Source: Apostichopus japonicus
Taxonomy: Eukaryota > Echinodermata > Holothuroidea > Aspidochirotida > Stichopodidae
DNA length: 64,000 nucleotides
Assembly: GCF_037975245.1 (NCBI RefSeq)
Contig: NC_092576.1
Location: 41,065,611-41,129,610 of the forward strand
Reading direction: 5' to 3'
Shown here in pieces: positions 46,501 to 57,100 of this stretch (positions within the stretch are counted from its first letter, which is position 1; every line of letters begins with the position of its first letter). Both the position numbers and the translations under genes were made by a program. The notes below the pieces were generated by a model. It did no database searches, was not told the origin of the DNA, and worked only from the letters and a program-made list of their open reading frames with translations.

Positions 46501-47234
46501 TCAGATTCCGTGGTGATAATAATATTCATGGATCAATTGAAAACCTGATAGACAAGATGGCAATCCATGGAGTTGTAGATCTCATGCCTTCTATAATGGA
46601 ATGGATCTACATTGATCTTTGCCCTTGACCTTTGAAAACTACATAAATACTATTTTCAAATTTAACTTATGATTTTCTAGATATCTTGTAGTTAAATTAC
46701 TTTTTCCAACGAACTGACAAGCAGAAAATGGCAGAAAACAGTTTTGGGGTATTTGAACTTTTGATTTACATAATACCTCTAAGGATTATTAAAAAAGGCG
46801 TTAAAGACTAAAGACTTTAACTACCATTGTTAAGTCGATAAGTCTTTGTCGATTTTCAATTATATTTCTAGGTGCTAATAATATTCATAGATCGATTGAA
46901 AACAAAATGGAAAAATTTGTATTTTCTTTTATTTCAGCTATTGAACTTAATTGTAACATATATAGTGCACATATCCAAACCATATCAAATCTTATAGAAT
47001 ATATTATTACTGTTGATACTACGGATTCTTGGTATGGTCAGTTCGACGCATTAACTTTATACTACTTACTATGGCTTTGACGACAAACTAATTTAATAAC
47101 AGGTCAGCACATAGGAAGTTGACATAGGAAGTTGAAGTATGACTATGTGAAAACATTACTTTGGATAGTTACTCACCTAAGGAAATATTAGCAAGAACCA
47201 TGAGAAATATAGCCTGTGCTGCCTTATTTGCCAT
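40382..47234 (-). CDS. Gene B: Ig-transmembrane-NACHT receptor (whole gene model)
   Basis: A paralog of gene A with the same nine exons in the same phases and nearly equal sizes: 58, 321, 645, 351, 141, 50, 25, 1535 and 209 bp. It encodes 1111 residues plus an unresolved end. Domain order: signal peptide, Ig-like 1, Ig-like 2-3, Ig-like 4, stalk and membrane helix, short juxtamembrane linker, NACHT, start of an LRR-like segment. By eye the NACHT exons are the most alike and the stalk, membrane helix and linker the least alike. I infer the same role as gene A: a membrane-anchored sensor with a cytosolic STAND ATPase. The start codon has A at -3 and G at +4, with a 5' UTR splice acceptor 19 bases upstream, as in A. 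No frameshift or internal stop was found. Confidence 0.85.
40890..42424 (-). CDS. Gene B exon 8: NACHT ATPase domain
   Basis: 1535 bp, phase 1 in and phase 0 out. Walker A AEPGYGKST at 42159-42185, Walker B LMIILDGFDEYP at 41922-41957, sensor-like LLTTRS, then FRYMITCLHSH and FYHSLFCEWYAAHHLA. The frame is open throughout. The leading SDALETFITQLKLNYENLYS segment corresponds to the same pre-NACHT helix in genes A and C. Confidence 0.95.
42646..42670 (-). CDS. Gene B exon 7: 25 bp microexon
   Basis: 25 bp, phase 0 in and phase 1 out, between TTTCCACAG and GTAAAG. Encodes NVPMVQNA. Same length and phase as gene A's microexon. Confidence 0.7.
43044..43093 (-). CDS. Gene B exon 6: juxtamembrane exon
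   Basis: 50 bp, phase 1 in and phase 0 out. Encodes YRKTRDPQVSTANIEE, with a basic start and EE end as in gene A. The acceptor (CTCCTGGAAG) is weak but phase-consistent. Confidence 0.65.
43612..43752 (-). CDS. Gene B exon 5: stalk and transmembrane helix
   Basis: 141 bp, phase 1 to 1. A polar stalk (EPQTTNKIVNTDGSLPPTIN) precedes the helix YTFVFIIILVVAVGILMGA and then CCIYL. The two cysteines at the cytosolic edge are possible palmitoylation sites. The helix differs from gene A's Val/Ile-rich one, so only hydrophobicity is conserved. Confidence 0.87.
44081..44431 (-). CDS. Gene B exon 4: Ig-like domain 4
   Basis: 351 bp, phase 1 to 1, donor GTTAGT. Includes DGCTQDRYCV, ILRCAVKGIRPEVDLEWRVY and LTVECRAVG, matching gene A's exon 4 closely. 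Confidence 0.85.
44649..45293 (-). CDS. Gene B exon 3: Ig-like domains 2 and 3
   Basis: 645 bp, phase 1 to 1, donor GTAAGT. It starts RPNPPFPVVDDC with VCYIQWKQ and closes domain 2 with YLSLLVCKA. Domain 3 contains KIELPCI, LLVWEM and RHEGIYMCTY, then LFNLVVY. Confidence 0.85.
46044..46364 (-). CDS. Gene B exon 2: Ig-like domain 1
   Basis: 321 bp, phase 1 to 1. B-strand GTIVCSF and SSIHWYY are present. The F-strand cysteine is absent (HEIKFTVYEYE), as in gene A, and the extra N-terminal cysteine is present (GCKSPQ). Confidence 0.85.
47177..47234 (-). CDS. Gene B exon 1: signal peptide
   Basis: 58 bp, phase 1 out at GTGAGT. Reads MANKAAQAIFLMVLANISLG, a short but acceptable signal peptide. 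Same size and donor as gene A's exon 1. Confidence 0.85.
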
Positions 47235-47483
47235 TTTATTTGACGTCAGAGAGCTGCAGAATATAAACGTCATGTGGTTTAACGTAGTAACTTAGCAAAG
47301 GTATAGTAAAAGGGAATAAACTAAAATCATTTTGGGATTCGATTCCTCATGCAAACAGAGTTATAAGCTTGCTTTGTTACATAATTGTTATATGTCATAG
47401 TTCAGTACTATGCTATCAAACTCAGTCTGGCGAGTAGAACATGGTTTATCAGTGTGATGTTGCAGGTTGCTACATTAAATGCG

Positions 47484-48050
47484 AACGTTATTGTATCGGT
47501 TCTGTTTACAGCACAGCTGGGTGCATCAACCACATTACATTGAGAACTACGTAACGCATACATGTAAATTTATAACTTTTGGCCCTCAGATTCCTTCTTC
47601 GTTGAAAATCCATGAACACTAACACTTAATTTATCGTTAAACTGTAGCATGAACCAGTATTTGTAAAACCCTGCAGTTATCCACCAGGCATAACTAGCTT
47701 ACATCACGTGACGATCATGGCGACCTTCGTGGACTTAAAGCTATGCATGTTTATGTTCCTTCTTTTGAGTTACCGTTTCTCGAATGTTATTGTATCTGTT
47801 CTGTTTTTACAGCATAGCTGGGTACATTTTAACGTAACCACATTACATTGATAACTATAAGCACATTTGTAATAGCTTGCACCCTTCTGCGTCGAAAATC
47901 CATGAGCACTAACAAAATGTATCGTTAAACTGTAGCACGAACCAGTAATTGTGAAATCCTGCAGTAATCCACCAGGCTTATGACTAACTTACACCACGTG
48001 ACGATCATGGAGACGTGGAATCACGCCTGTGTACGTTTGAGTTATCTTTT
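47484..48050. repeat. Tandem duplication, ~300 bp unit, upstream of gene B
   Basis: Units begin AACGTTATTGTATC (47484) and AATGTTATTGTATC (47783). Both carry ACCACATTACATTGA, TATCGTTAAACTGTAGCA, CCACCAGGC and CACGTGACGATCATGG. The shared CACGTGACGATCATGG block contains an E-box-like CACGTG. The duplication starts ~250 bases upstream of gene B's first coding exon, in the divergent B/E interval. Confidence 0.85.
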
Positions 48051-49204
48051 CGCAACAGTCGCGTGTAACGTTCATGGAACATTACTGTAGAATGTATGGC
48101 AACTGTCTTGGCAATGTCTTTATCGATAAATATATATCTTAATAGTGATACTTTATGTTAAACTTACCTTATAGGCCTATGTCAAACCGGCGCGAAGAAT
48201 ATAACCGGCGCGAGGAATAACACATAATCTCATGTATGTTTACAGCATACCCAGTTATGATAATTAGATTCACGGGCGTGGGTATGTACGAATCAAAGGT
48301 TAGGTTGTTACTTAAATCAGATCAATGTGTATGTGTGTTGTACGAATTTAGCACAATGGCGCGGTATGCATTTTCCTCAAGCACTACGGTATCAAAGTTC
48401 ATATTTCTTATAGATTTTGTTTAACTAATCGCAACAGCATGAGGGTTAATTCCTGGTTGAAATTCACATGCAAGGAAAAACTCGAAATTTTCCGAAAGGT
48501 AAAATGGTGGGAAGCAAGCATCGGTGCATATTTACTAGGAAAAGAATACATGCGTTCTGCGTACTGTTACTTATTATTATCACAAGTAGAATGATAGTGA
48601 TAGTGAAAGATATTTAACGTTAAAAATACCCAAACTCTGATTGTTCTGTACACATAATTCGAAACTTTCGTAAGCTATTACTGTATTGTTCGGACTCCCA
48701 TCAATAGGGTCCGAATGAAGCTGTCCAATAATCATTCATGAATTTGATGAGTGATGGGTATATAAGTGTATACTTTATAACCTAATTACCAAAGTTAATC
48801 AATAGATTGTGCTTACAAGCAGACTTTTATTTTTTTATTTGCCTAGAAGATTACTAAACTTTAAGTTGATCTATCATTAATTGAAGACTTGTCCATCAAT
48901 AACAATTCAAGCGTCCTCCAATTGATTTATTAATGTTAATCGTTTGCTTTCGAATCTCCCTAATATGAATGTTTGAACACTACTAACAATAAATTACACA
49001 CTATGGATGACGGTTCTAAGGTCCTTTGCTTTATCACTGTCAAGCAAACAGAAAATATGAAACAGCTTCCCCAATAAAGAAGCAGACGTTACCGAAACCA
49101 TTGCAATTAATATGTTCCGAAGCAACGTGTCTTCTGAACGGACTTCATTGCGGCGCCATACGGTAAAAACTAATTGAAATAAAAGTTAAATCTAATACAG
49201 TTGG
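48051..49204. other. Intergenic between genes B and E
   Basis: No supported gene. A small direct repeat ACCGGCGCGA-GAATA occurs twice near 48187-48220. Confidence 0.5.
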
Positions 49205-49460
49205 CAGGAGCGGACCCATAATTTTCTTAAGGGGGAGGGGCGAAGTTGATCTGATGAACGGAATTGTCACCACCATTGATTGGGCGCGGAGCGTATCAAG
49301 AATGATTTTTTTTTTGCCAAAAAGTCTCCCAGATGACACTTCCCAGGACTTGTCATGTTAGTTGCATTTATTATCTTTATTTTGCGATCTCATATTTTAG
49401 AAATTTACGATTACACAAAATCTGGTCTCTATAGCCTACTGCGCGCAAAGCGCGTCTAAT
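49205..49460 (+). mobile_element. hAT-like degenerate element, family 3, copy 2
   Basis: Starts CAGGAGCGGACCC, then AAGGGGGAGGGGCGAAG, GGGCGCGGAGCGTA, CTCCCAGATGACACTTCCCAGG and CTTGTCATGTTAGTTGCAT. These are the same landmarks in the same order as 10476-10790. The right edge is unresolved; it may end near GCGCGCAAAGCGCG at ~49440. Confidence 0.55.
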
Positions 49461-50500
49461 ATAGCTATACCAAAAACACATTGATAGACTATACATTAAT
49501 CATTAGCTTCTGAAAGGAGGATTGAGTCTGGGACGGTTTTTGGAGTGAGGAGGAGGGGGACTCACATGGAAGTCGACGGTCAGTGTGATGTGTGACCCCT
49601 TTTTAGAGGCAAACTTCAAACGAAATGAACCGCCGATACATCATGTTTGACAAATCTATTTCCATTTCCAGATGCATTACTATCAAACTGATTTTACAAA
49701 AAGAAGGCAATGGTTGTAAAATTAAGCTGCTTTTTCATTTAAACAAAAGTAACTTTTAATTTTATACATTGCAGGAAACCTACCTCTAAATCACAAAGGG
49801 TCATTATAATTACCAGATAGGGGTTGAAACGGACGTAGTTTTTAGTTATTTTTTAATAAATATGTGGTGGAACGAAGTAGGCATATAGGTATCATGTCCA
49901 CAAAAATGCCCCGGTCATATTTATATTTTTTATTAGTATTTATTCACATGTGGATAATATGGTAATAAAACAACTAGTTATCCGATGAACGCAACATAAT
50001 AGCGCTCTCGATTTTGCATATCACCATATAATCTATGTGGCAATAGCGGTTTACAAAACTGTATATAATGGATTCAAGGTGATTACCGTAACATTATAAT
50101 ATGTGCCGTTTTTTCGAGTTTTATCCGGAGGAGTAAAACATAACATGTTTTTTTCAGCCAATGTGCGTACTCTTTGTAAACAAACGTGTAATTTGTAACT
50201 CGTCATTATCACAGATGTACTTAGCAGCTTCCGTAGATTTTGTGAGCAATCGAAAGTTCAAGCAGTATATGGAATTGAATCGTTCTTTGTCCGTTTGAGA
50301 TTCAAAGCTAAGCTTAACGGTTATTTCTTAGTAGGATCTATTTCGTCAACTACAGTGCTTAATATCTGATTTTGCCATAGAATGGTTATTTCTCTTTAGT
50401 GTTTTAATTGAAGAATCATCGCGTTTGAGTATTTAAAAAAGCATTAAGGTATTCTGCGCTCCTGTTCGTCGTCCACCGTATTAAGTATATTGATTTAAAT

Positions 50501-50828
50501 ATGTCGCTTGTCATTAAAATACGCTGTCTTCTTGTTATAATGTACTGCATCCACTACAGTTTGGGTAATTATCTCATCGTGTCGGAAAAATCGGATTCTG
50601 TCATATTTGAAAATTGTTGCCGTGGAAGGCAAAACAAAACTTGGAAATTTGAGAGCGACGTTCTGTTTTTTAATTGGATTCCGAGCATGAAAAGTCCTAT
50701 CAAAGACACTATTTCACTCGATTCTAGTAATTCACTACGTATTAATGACCTGTCTCTGATACATGAAGGAATTTATCAGTGTATATGCGATAATCATCAT
50801 GTGAAAAACTATTCATTGGAAATTAAAG
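50501..50828 (+). CDS. Gene E exon 1: signal peptide plus V-type Ig domain
   Basis: ATG in a TAAAT context opens MSLVIKIRCLLVIMYCIHYS (signal), then an Ig domain with VIFENCCRG, KTWKF, SNSLRINDLSLIHEG and IYQCICDN. It ends in phase 1 at AAAG/GTTGGT. About half its residues match gene D's exon 1 by eye. Confidence 0.78.
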
Positions 50829-51725
50829 GTTGGTGAAATTGTTTGGAAAATATAATAGGAAAATATGTTATTCATTTCACGTCTTTCAGCTTTTTTGTAG
50901 TAACTGTTCAACTGTGTCATAATTAACCGATCAAAACATAACATGACTCAGTTGTCTTTTTCAAAGTAGCATATTAACTATCCACCTTATCCAATGATAC
51001 CCATGTATACAAGTAGTGCTGTTATGCATTAAATTGTCCAAGTCAAATTTAACTATAGGGATTTAGGATTTCCGGTAACTTTTTTATGAAGTGTCATCTT
51101 GCGTTATAATTTTTCCACAGCAAAAAATCAAATAAATAAATAATTGAAAAGAAACGGAACGGAGAAGGAACAAAGATCGAAGACAAATTTAAATTTAAAA
51201 ACATTAACTCTGCAGTATTTCCTGTTATTACCTTCCATAATGTTACCTGTTTGAAGTAGCCAAGCATCTTGTAGTTTGAGATATTACTAGTGTAGCTTAT
51301 AGCTTTCTCACTAGAAAACAAGGGTTGGCGTTCCGCGTACTGCCAACTCGTTCAGAAAATTTACATATTTAAGAATCAACAACTTGGTATTACAGTTGAA
51401 AATCTGGCTCATCACATAGCAAAGCTATGTGTTTCAAATTAACTAAAAGTTAACTACATTGTTAAGGAAAACTTATATCATAGAATTTGCCAAGATAGAA
51501 CTAAAATTGTCAAAGGAAAATGAAGAAATGTTCGTTTTACCGCCATTACCAATCCTCTTTAACTCCATAAACGTCACAAACTATTACAATGTAAGACGCA
51601 TTCACAGTGACTATCCTAAACCAAAGTTTTACTTATCGGTGTTTCAGACTTTAAAAAGATATTTTCCTGGACATTTTCTAAATCAAACAAAGACGATCAT
51701 TTTAGTCTGTCAATGTATCGTCTGA
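50501..51725 (+). CDS. Gene E: small secreted Ig-family protein (whole gene model)
   Basis: Exon 1 (50501-50828) and exon 2 (51484-51725) join in phase 1 to give a ~189-residue protein with a signal peptide and one clear Ig domain. A second region ends in a CxC-containing strand just before the stop. There is no membrane helix, so secretion is predicted. The gene lies head-to-head with gene B, its start 3.3 kb from B's, as gene D does with gene A. The cysteine signature and the HEGIYQC strand ally it with gene D and with Ig domain 3 of the receptors. Function unknown; an accessory, soluble ligand-binding or decoy role is only inference. Confidence 0.6.
51484..51725 (+). CDS. Gene E exon 2: terminal exon with CxC strand
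   Basis: The acceptor TTATATCATAG gives phase 1, matching exon 1. About 80 residues including an INVTNYYNVRRIHSDYPKP stretch and IILVCQCIV before TGA. The tail resembles the exon at 824-1085. The protein ends immediately after the CxC strand, so the second domain may be truncated. Confidence 0.5.
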
Positions 51726-52700
51726 TCTCATTTAACAATCTTCACGATGTGAGAATAGTTTTAACTACATTTCGTTAGAATTGTTTTAGTGTTTGCAGTT
51801 ATCTTAAGATTTTATGGCTTATACCCATCGAAAAGAAATAAACTTATAGTACGGATAATCATCCTTCATATAGTGGTCGTAAACTCCATACGAACAAGAA
51901 ACTATTTAAGGACTGCCAGGTTAACGGCAAACCCAAAACAATGTATATCAATTACAACATTTTGTTAGAGTAGTGAAGGCATACGAAAGTCGGGTTTTCA
52001 ACGCAAATCACGCCCACCGTCTGATAGCCAGACACACATGTCATCAACATTTACTATTCCTACAGTGTTTTGATTTGCACACTGCATACCGCTTATTAAA
52101 CTTGGTTGTTTTCGTGTAACAAACATGGACAATATGATTTTAATTTTGGCTTTATTTCCAGTGCAAAATCATTAGATCTAGCTTAACATTCCAGTGAAAA
52201 GTTACTTAGAAAAACAGATATGCATATTTGTTTTAGTAATATTGTCATACTATTTACAAGTCGAAACGGATTCCGTGTTTCAAATTAACTTGCATAAGTA
52301 CATTACATCAATGGGTCTTCTCATAAATGTGGTGTTTTTAATACACTACTTTAATCCGCCCTCATTACAAGAGATGGCGGTATCTTTGAATCATGTTTCG
52401 CGGATATTTCAAGAACTTTACTGGGCCTAGTTTATGCTTCCTTTATCCATTCCATATCCCAATAATTCATTTACCAAGGAGGTGAAAATGTTATTCAGCT
52501 TTCGTGTCGATAAGTTAACTACTTAATTTCACGTTTCACCATATACTAAAAAGAGGAAAATAAGTGCTTGTAAGTTTCGTAGAAATCGATACAATAATTT
52601 TAAAGCAAGTAAGTTGGCGAAACGTGTCCAAGATAACAACCCGTTGTTACCCCCCCCCCCCCCACACACACCTGCCATTCTCTCTCACACACACGTTTAA
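51726..52700. other. Intergenic, one unconfirmed frame
   Basis: A 78-codon frame at 52194-52430 has hydrophobic stretches (ICIFVLVILSYYL; MGLLINVVFLIHYF) but no convincing splice context or relative. It could be a membrane exon downstream of gene E or chance. Confidence 0.2.
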
Positions 52701-52797
52701 GGTTGGCCACAGTGGACAAAAATTATCGAATATATGTCAGCATTTAATCGAACATATGTCGGCATAAATTATCGAATGTTGACCACTGTGGCCAACC
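52701..52797. mobile_element. 97 bp fold-back (snap-back) mini-element
   Basis: GGTTGGCCACAGTGGACAA and TTGACCACTGTGGCCAACC are inverted with one mismatch. The core repeats ATTATCGAA-TATGTC-GCAT in near-symmetrical fashion, so the whole unit folds into one hairpin. It is an extreme MITE or a mobile hairpin. No target duplication is evident. Confidence 0.75.
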
Positions 52798-53784
52798 AAA
52801 CACGTTGCAGTTAATAGATATCTGTACGTTATAGTGATCCCATGTAGGCTTATTGTGGCAATGAAGGTATCAATTTATTGTATGCAAATGAAACGTAGAA
52901 CATTAATTTACTCTGTAACCGCTTACAAGTCACCAAGCAAACAACTAATTAAGTTGTATCAGGTACTAAGTATATTGCAAAGTACAACATATATAGATGG
53001 AGACGGTAAAGAGTCACATGAATGATGAACTTTAACACAGACAAAAGATAACATAGACAACAGATAAACCGATTCATATGCAATCACAATCGCCAGTTTT
53101 TCATAAGAAGGTTTAAGTTGTAAGAGCTAATTTATCTAACGCAAACAATTGTATTTTAAATATCATTCGTTTGCAACTTCAAGACGGTTATGGTAGCCGC
53201 CATTTTGTCTGTAACTGAATGTAAGCTGTTCAAATTTGGTACTTGTGCTGGAAATTCGTCTTCGATGTGAAGGATAGCAAGTGACTTCGATTGTGATTCT
53301 GAATACAATGGTAAGTATTCGATTGCTGAAAAACAGTCATACAGGGTTCTTACTGAGTCTTTTAGAACCATGTGCACCAACTGCGCAAACTCGCGGGCAA
53401 TCAATTGAGTTTACTTGTAAGGTTAGGATATAACGCTCTTGAGAGCAGAACTTAGTTCATTGGGTTAACATATATTTATTCGTATGTCATATGCTCATTT
53501 TTGTTTATAAACGCGTTCCATCAATAAAAAACTTAAAGCGCTTTTAACAAGAAAATATAAACAAAGTTGTTCAGAAATTTTGTGCAAATAGAAAGTGAAA
53601 ACAATACCTTAAAGCAATTACAAAAACGCAAAACAATATAGGAAACAAATATCAGTTAACGGTTAAATTAAATCCCTTACATCTAAATAGCAGAGACTAT
53701 AATGGCAATGAAAGTAGTACTGTAAATGTTTCCAAACAAAAATGACTTCTAGCCTAAGGACAGATGCATACTTCTCCGACCCGA
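52798..53784. other. Intergenic, no gene seen
   Basis: AT-rich. Open frames are short and without splice context. Confidence 0.5.
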
Positions 53785-54192
53785 TTGCGACCCGACGCAA
53801 CTGACAAAAAATCAGTCGGGTTGGTCCAGTGTGCGGGAAATCTTGCTTCCGACCAGACCACGATCAGACTGTTGGTCCTAATCGTGACCAAATCGAGCAT
53901 AAAAAATGTTGCGTAGCAGTCGTTGCGTAGCATTTGAGTCGGATTGTGTCGGTCAACGACCCTAATCCGATCCGATTCTAATGGATATCCAATGAGGAAG
54001 CGTAGTAAAGTCAGGTAACGGTTGAAGAAATTCAAAATGGCTGCCGCCTGTAGACTGATGAGCAGAAGACTAAGCTGTGGCGACGGGCTAGTGTGCGGCT
54101 AACATACAATCCGACTGCAGCCCCACGCCGACCCGATTGTCTCCAATTCATCCCCGACGATTAGTTGGGGTGAGTTGCGTCGGGTCCGTGCA
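53785..54192. mobile_element. MITE-like element with GACCCGACGCAACT inverted ends
   Basis: GCGACCCGACGCAACTGAC at the left is mirrored by GTGAGTTGCGTCGGGTC at the right. GC-rich CCGACCCGATT words recur inside, unlike the AT-rich surroundings. A small frame starting ATGGCTGCCGCCTGTAG lies in the right half and may be the decayed start of a transposase or host gene. Possibly PIF/Harbinger-like, but I cannot show a 3 bp target duplication. Confidence 0.6.
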
Positions 54193-57100
54193 GTGAGCGC
54201 CTGCTTTTACTCCTCAGCAAAATACATAAATGTTCGTCCACCCGTTCTGACAATTATGTTCTCACAATTAGTTCCGAAAAGGGGTCAATTAAATATTTAT
54301 ATTAAAGCTATCTCATTTGAAACTTCCAAAAAGGCAGCCATATAAACCAAAGAAAAAATACAGTGTGGTAATCTATTTTCCCATGATATGAGCCAGCTGA
54401 ATAATTCAGCAACTCAACATAATCACCTCTGGGAACAGAAAAATTATCCTGATTACCCTCGCCTTTCAACGGGCGTTGATTCCTCTATCCTTTCATCTCC
54501 ACCCATGCTGCTACTTCAGTTATAAAATATTGAAGCTTACTATGAGGAACCCATGACGTAATGGGGTAGAAACATTTTACAAACATGAGTAAGGTAAGTA
54601 AATTAAAGAAGAAATTGTGAAGATGCTTTATTACGTCAGAAAGTTATCCAATCTTTTAATTAACATTTCAATTAAAATATCGCAACAGTAAAAACAGTTC
54701 TGAAATACAATCAGTACTACTCTCTTCAATAATTCCATATTGTGAGGTCAAATATCGCAAATGAAGATGGTTTTGTAGATTTCAGAGATAAAATAGTAAT
54801 ATAGTCCAATTAAACCGCTTATCGTTTAGATTAAATTACATTTAGCAAGGTTATATGCCTCCTTCCCGCCATGCCAAACTAATCGTCTACCTCAGTCCCA
54901 AATCGGCCAGTTCAGTGCCATACCATTGATGTTGTAATTTCTCTAACGATTGTATTAACCCCACCTCCCTCCCCCCAAGAAGAGAGTAAAACAAGAACTT
55001 GTGGATATATAGTAATGTATAATTAAGTGAGATAAGCATACGTATACATTGGTAATGTATGCGAATTTGACGATACGTAACGGGGTGTGAAGAAATGGTG
55101 ATTTGGAGGAACCGCTTAGATTAATATTTCTGATCCATTACCCGGGACAATTGAAATGGCCTGATCAGGCCTTCTTGTGATTTACAATGGAACGATGCAT
55201 CAATAGCTTCCACAAATTATGAATGAAAAGAAAATCAAACCTTAAATGAACTTTTAGGATCCCACAATATTCTTATGTATCACGTGAGAGGGAAAGGGGA
55301 GTGTTGCGGGAAACTAATACTGAGTATTTTAATACTGATAAACTATCATAATCTGACATCATCTATCTGAAGAGCTTTAACAACTTTCATAGCTTTTAGA
55401 TTAATTGTTATATGAAACTGATGCATATGAAAATATTGACAATAATTCATTCAAAGAAGGGACTAATGTATTCATCGTTCATTGTATATGAACAAGATGT
55501 GTCATACATTTTAAACACAATGCTGTTTAAAATATATTTTGCTTTCTCAAATTTGAAACGCAATTGATGAAGCCAAACTAGCACCACATATAAAGACAGA
55601 ATTGATCACGTAGTGGCGGTAATGGCAGACTGATTTTAATTGTAAAACATTGGATTGAAGCAAATTTAATGACGATGACTTTACTTTTAATATTGATTAT
55701 AGAGCTACGACCAACGTCGGTTTTTATTTATATTGAAACATCATCAGGAAGTTTGACAACCGTGTAAGGTGAATAACATATAGATAAGCGCCAGTAGCAT
55801 GGCGCCATCCCTATGCGTTTTAACTTAACAATAAACAGAAAGTTCAGCAAGATTCAATAAAAAATGCGTTCCAAAGGACGATCATTCGAATCAAACAATT
55901 TAATTTACATAAGATACGAAGAGTTCAGGTCTTATAAGTTAACCTGAGTATGTTTACTTAATGGGTGATTACTCAATCCTTGTGTTTCAAGTACAGGCAC
56001 TGTGTAACTTTGAACGTCACTGACGGTGCTCTGGAAAGATATAGTGTATATTAGCGCACTAGAGAGTTTGGTATCTAATGAGGGTGTTTTAATAATAAAA
56101 GATGACGAAGTTCATGCAGGAATATGGTTCAGATATTTCTACTGGTACCTTCTAACACCCGTTCAACATTGATTTTGGTAAATCTTCCATGATGCTATTT
56201 TAACTTTAACTGTTTGACGTCAAACTCTCTAAAAATGGTGTTCGACCGATAAATGTTTTAAGGTTGGCCAATTTAACGGAAACAAACAACTAAACAAAAT
56301 ATGCTGCTGTGAGTCCTCTTTTGATGGGAAAAAATGCGTGTTATTTGTCCAAGTCATCAACAAAAATTGAGTCCTGACACTTCTGTGATAACTTGAAAAG
56401 TTGAAAAAAATACCATTTCATCGTTTTTTCTAGTTAACGATCGACTGTCAGTTAATGTATGCAGTCTAGCATGTTAATAATATTTCATTTCTTAAACATA
56501 AAATTGCTAGGATCATGGTAGCTTTAATTATTCCTGCTTACTATGTAACTAGAAACCTAAGACAATGGTAACAAGAAACTTTTTTGTGACTTGCTGGTTT
56601 GATAGTCCCCAACCAGAGAACTGGTCTTCGTGTTGAGAATCAATAGCATAACTTTGGAGCAGAATATGCTTCCCTGTGTAGCTGTCTCTTTAACTGAAGA
56701 GTAATGCAGTATACAAAGTTAAACATGGATTTAACCATGTTTTTTATATACATACATCCCACTTATGTGTTCAATTTTTTGGAACTAAATATAGTTTGTA
56801 TTCGTTAACAACGTTTATTAATCAAAATTGCATGGGAAGTTTCTGGTTTAGCTTGTATTAGAAATATGCGTTAACTGTTCACTGTGCAAATTGAAATTAT
56901 GAACTTTAGTACATACTGCAGTTATACTGATACGTAAGCACACGTACAAACTTTTTAAACCACAGCTATTTTGCCCAAATCAGAATACAGCACTAGACCT
57001 TTGATCGTCATATTTACCTAATGTAAACAACTGAGTCTGAAATATCCGATATGGGTTGTATTAGCACATACACTGAGATGAATTGTCGACAGCGAGTCAC

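Noticed and set aside
53754-54035. 93-codon frame on the minus strand
   Set aside because: It lies inside the GC-rich MITE-like element and has no coding signature or splice context.
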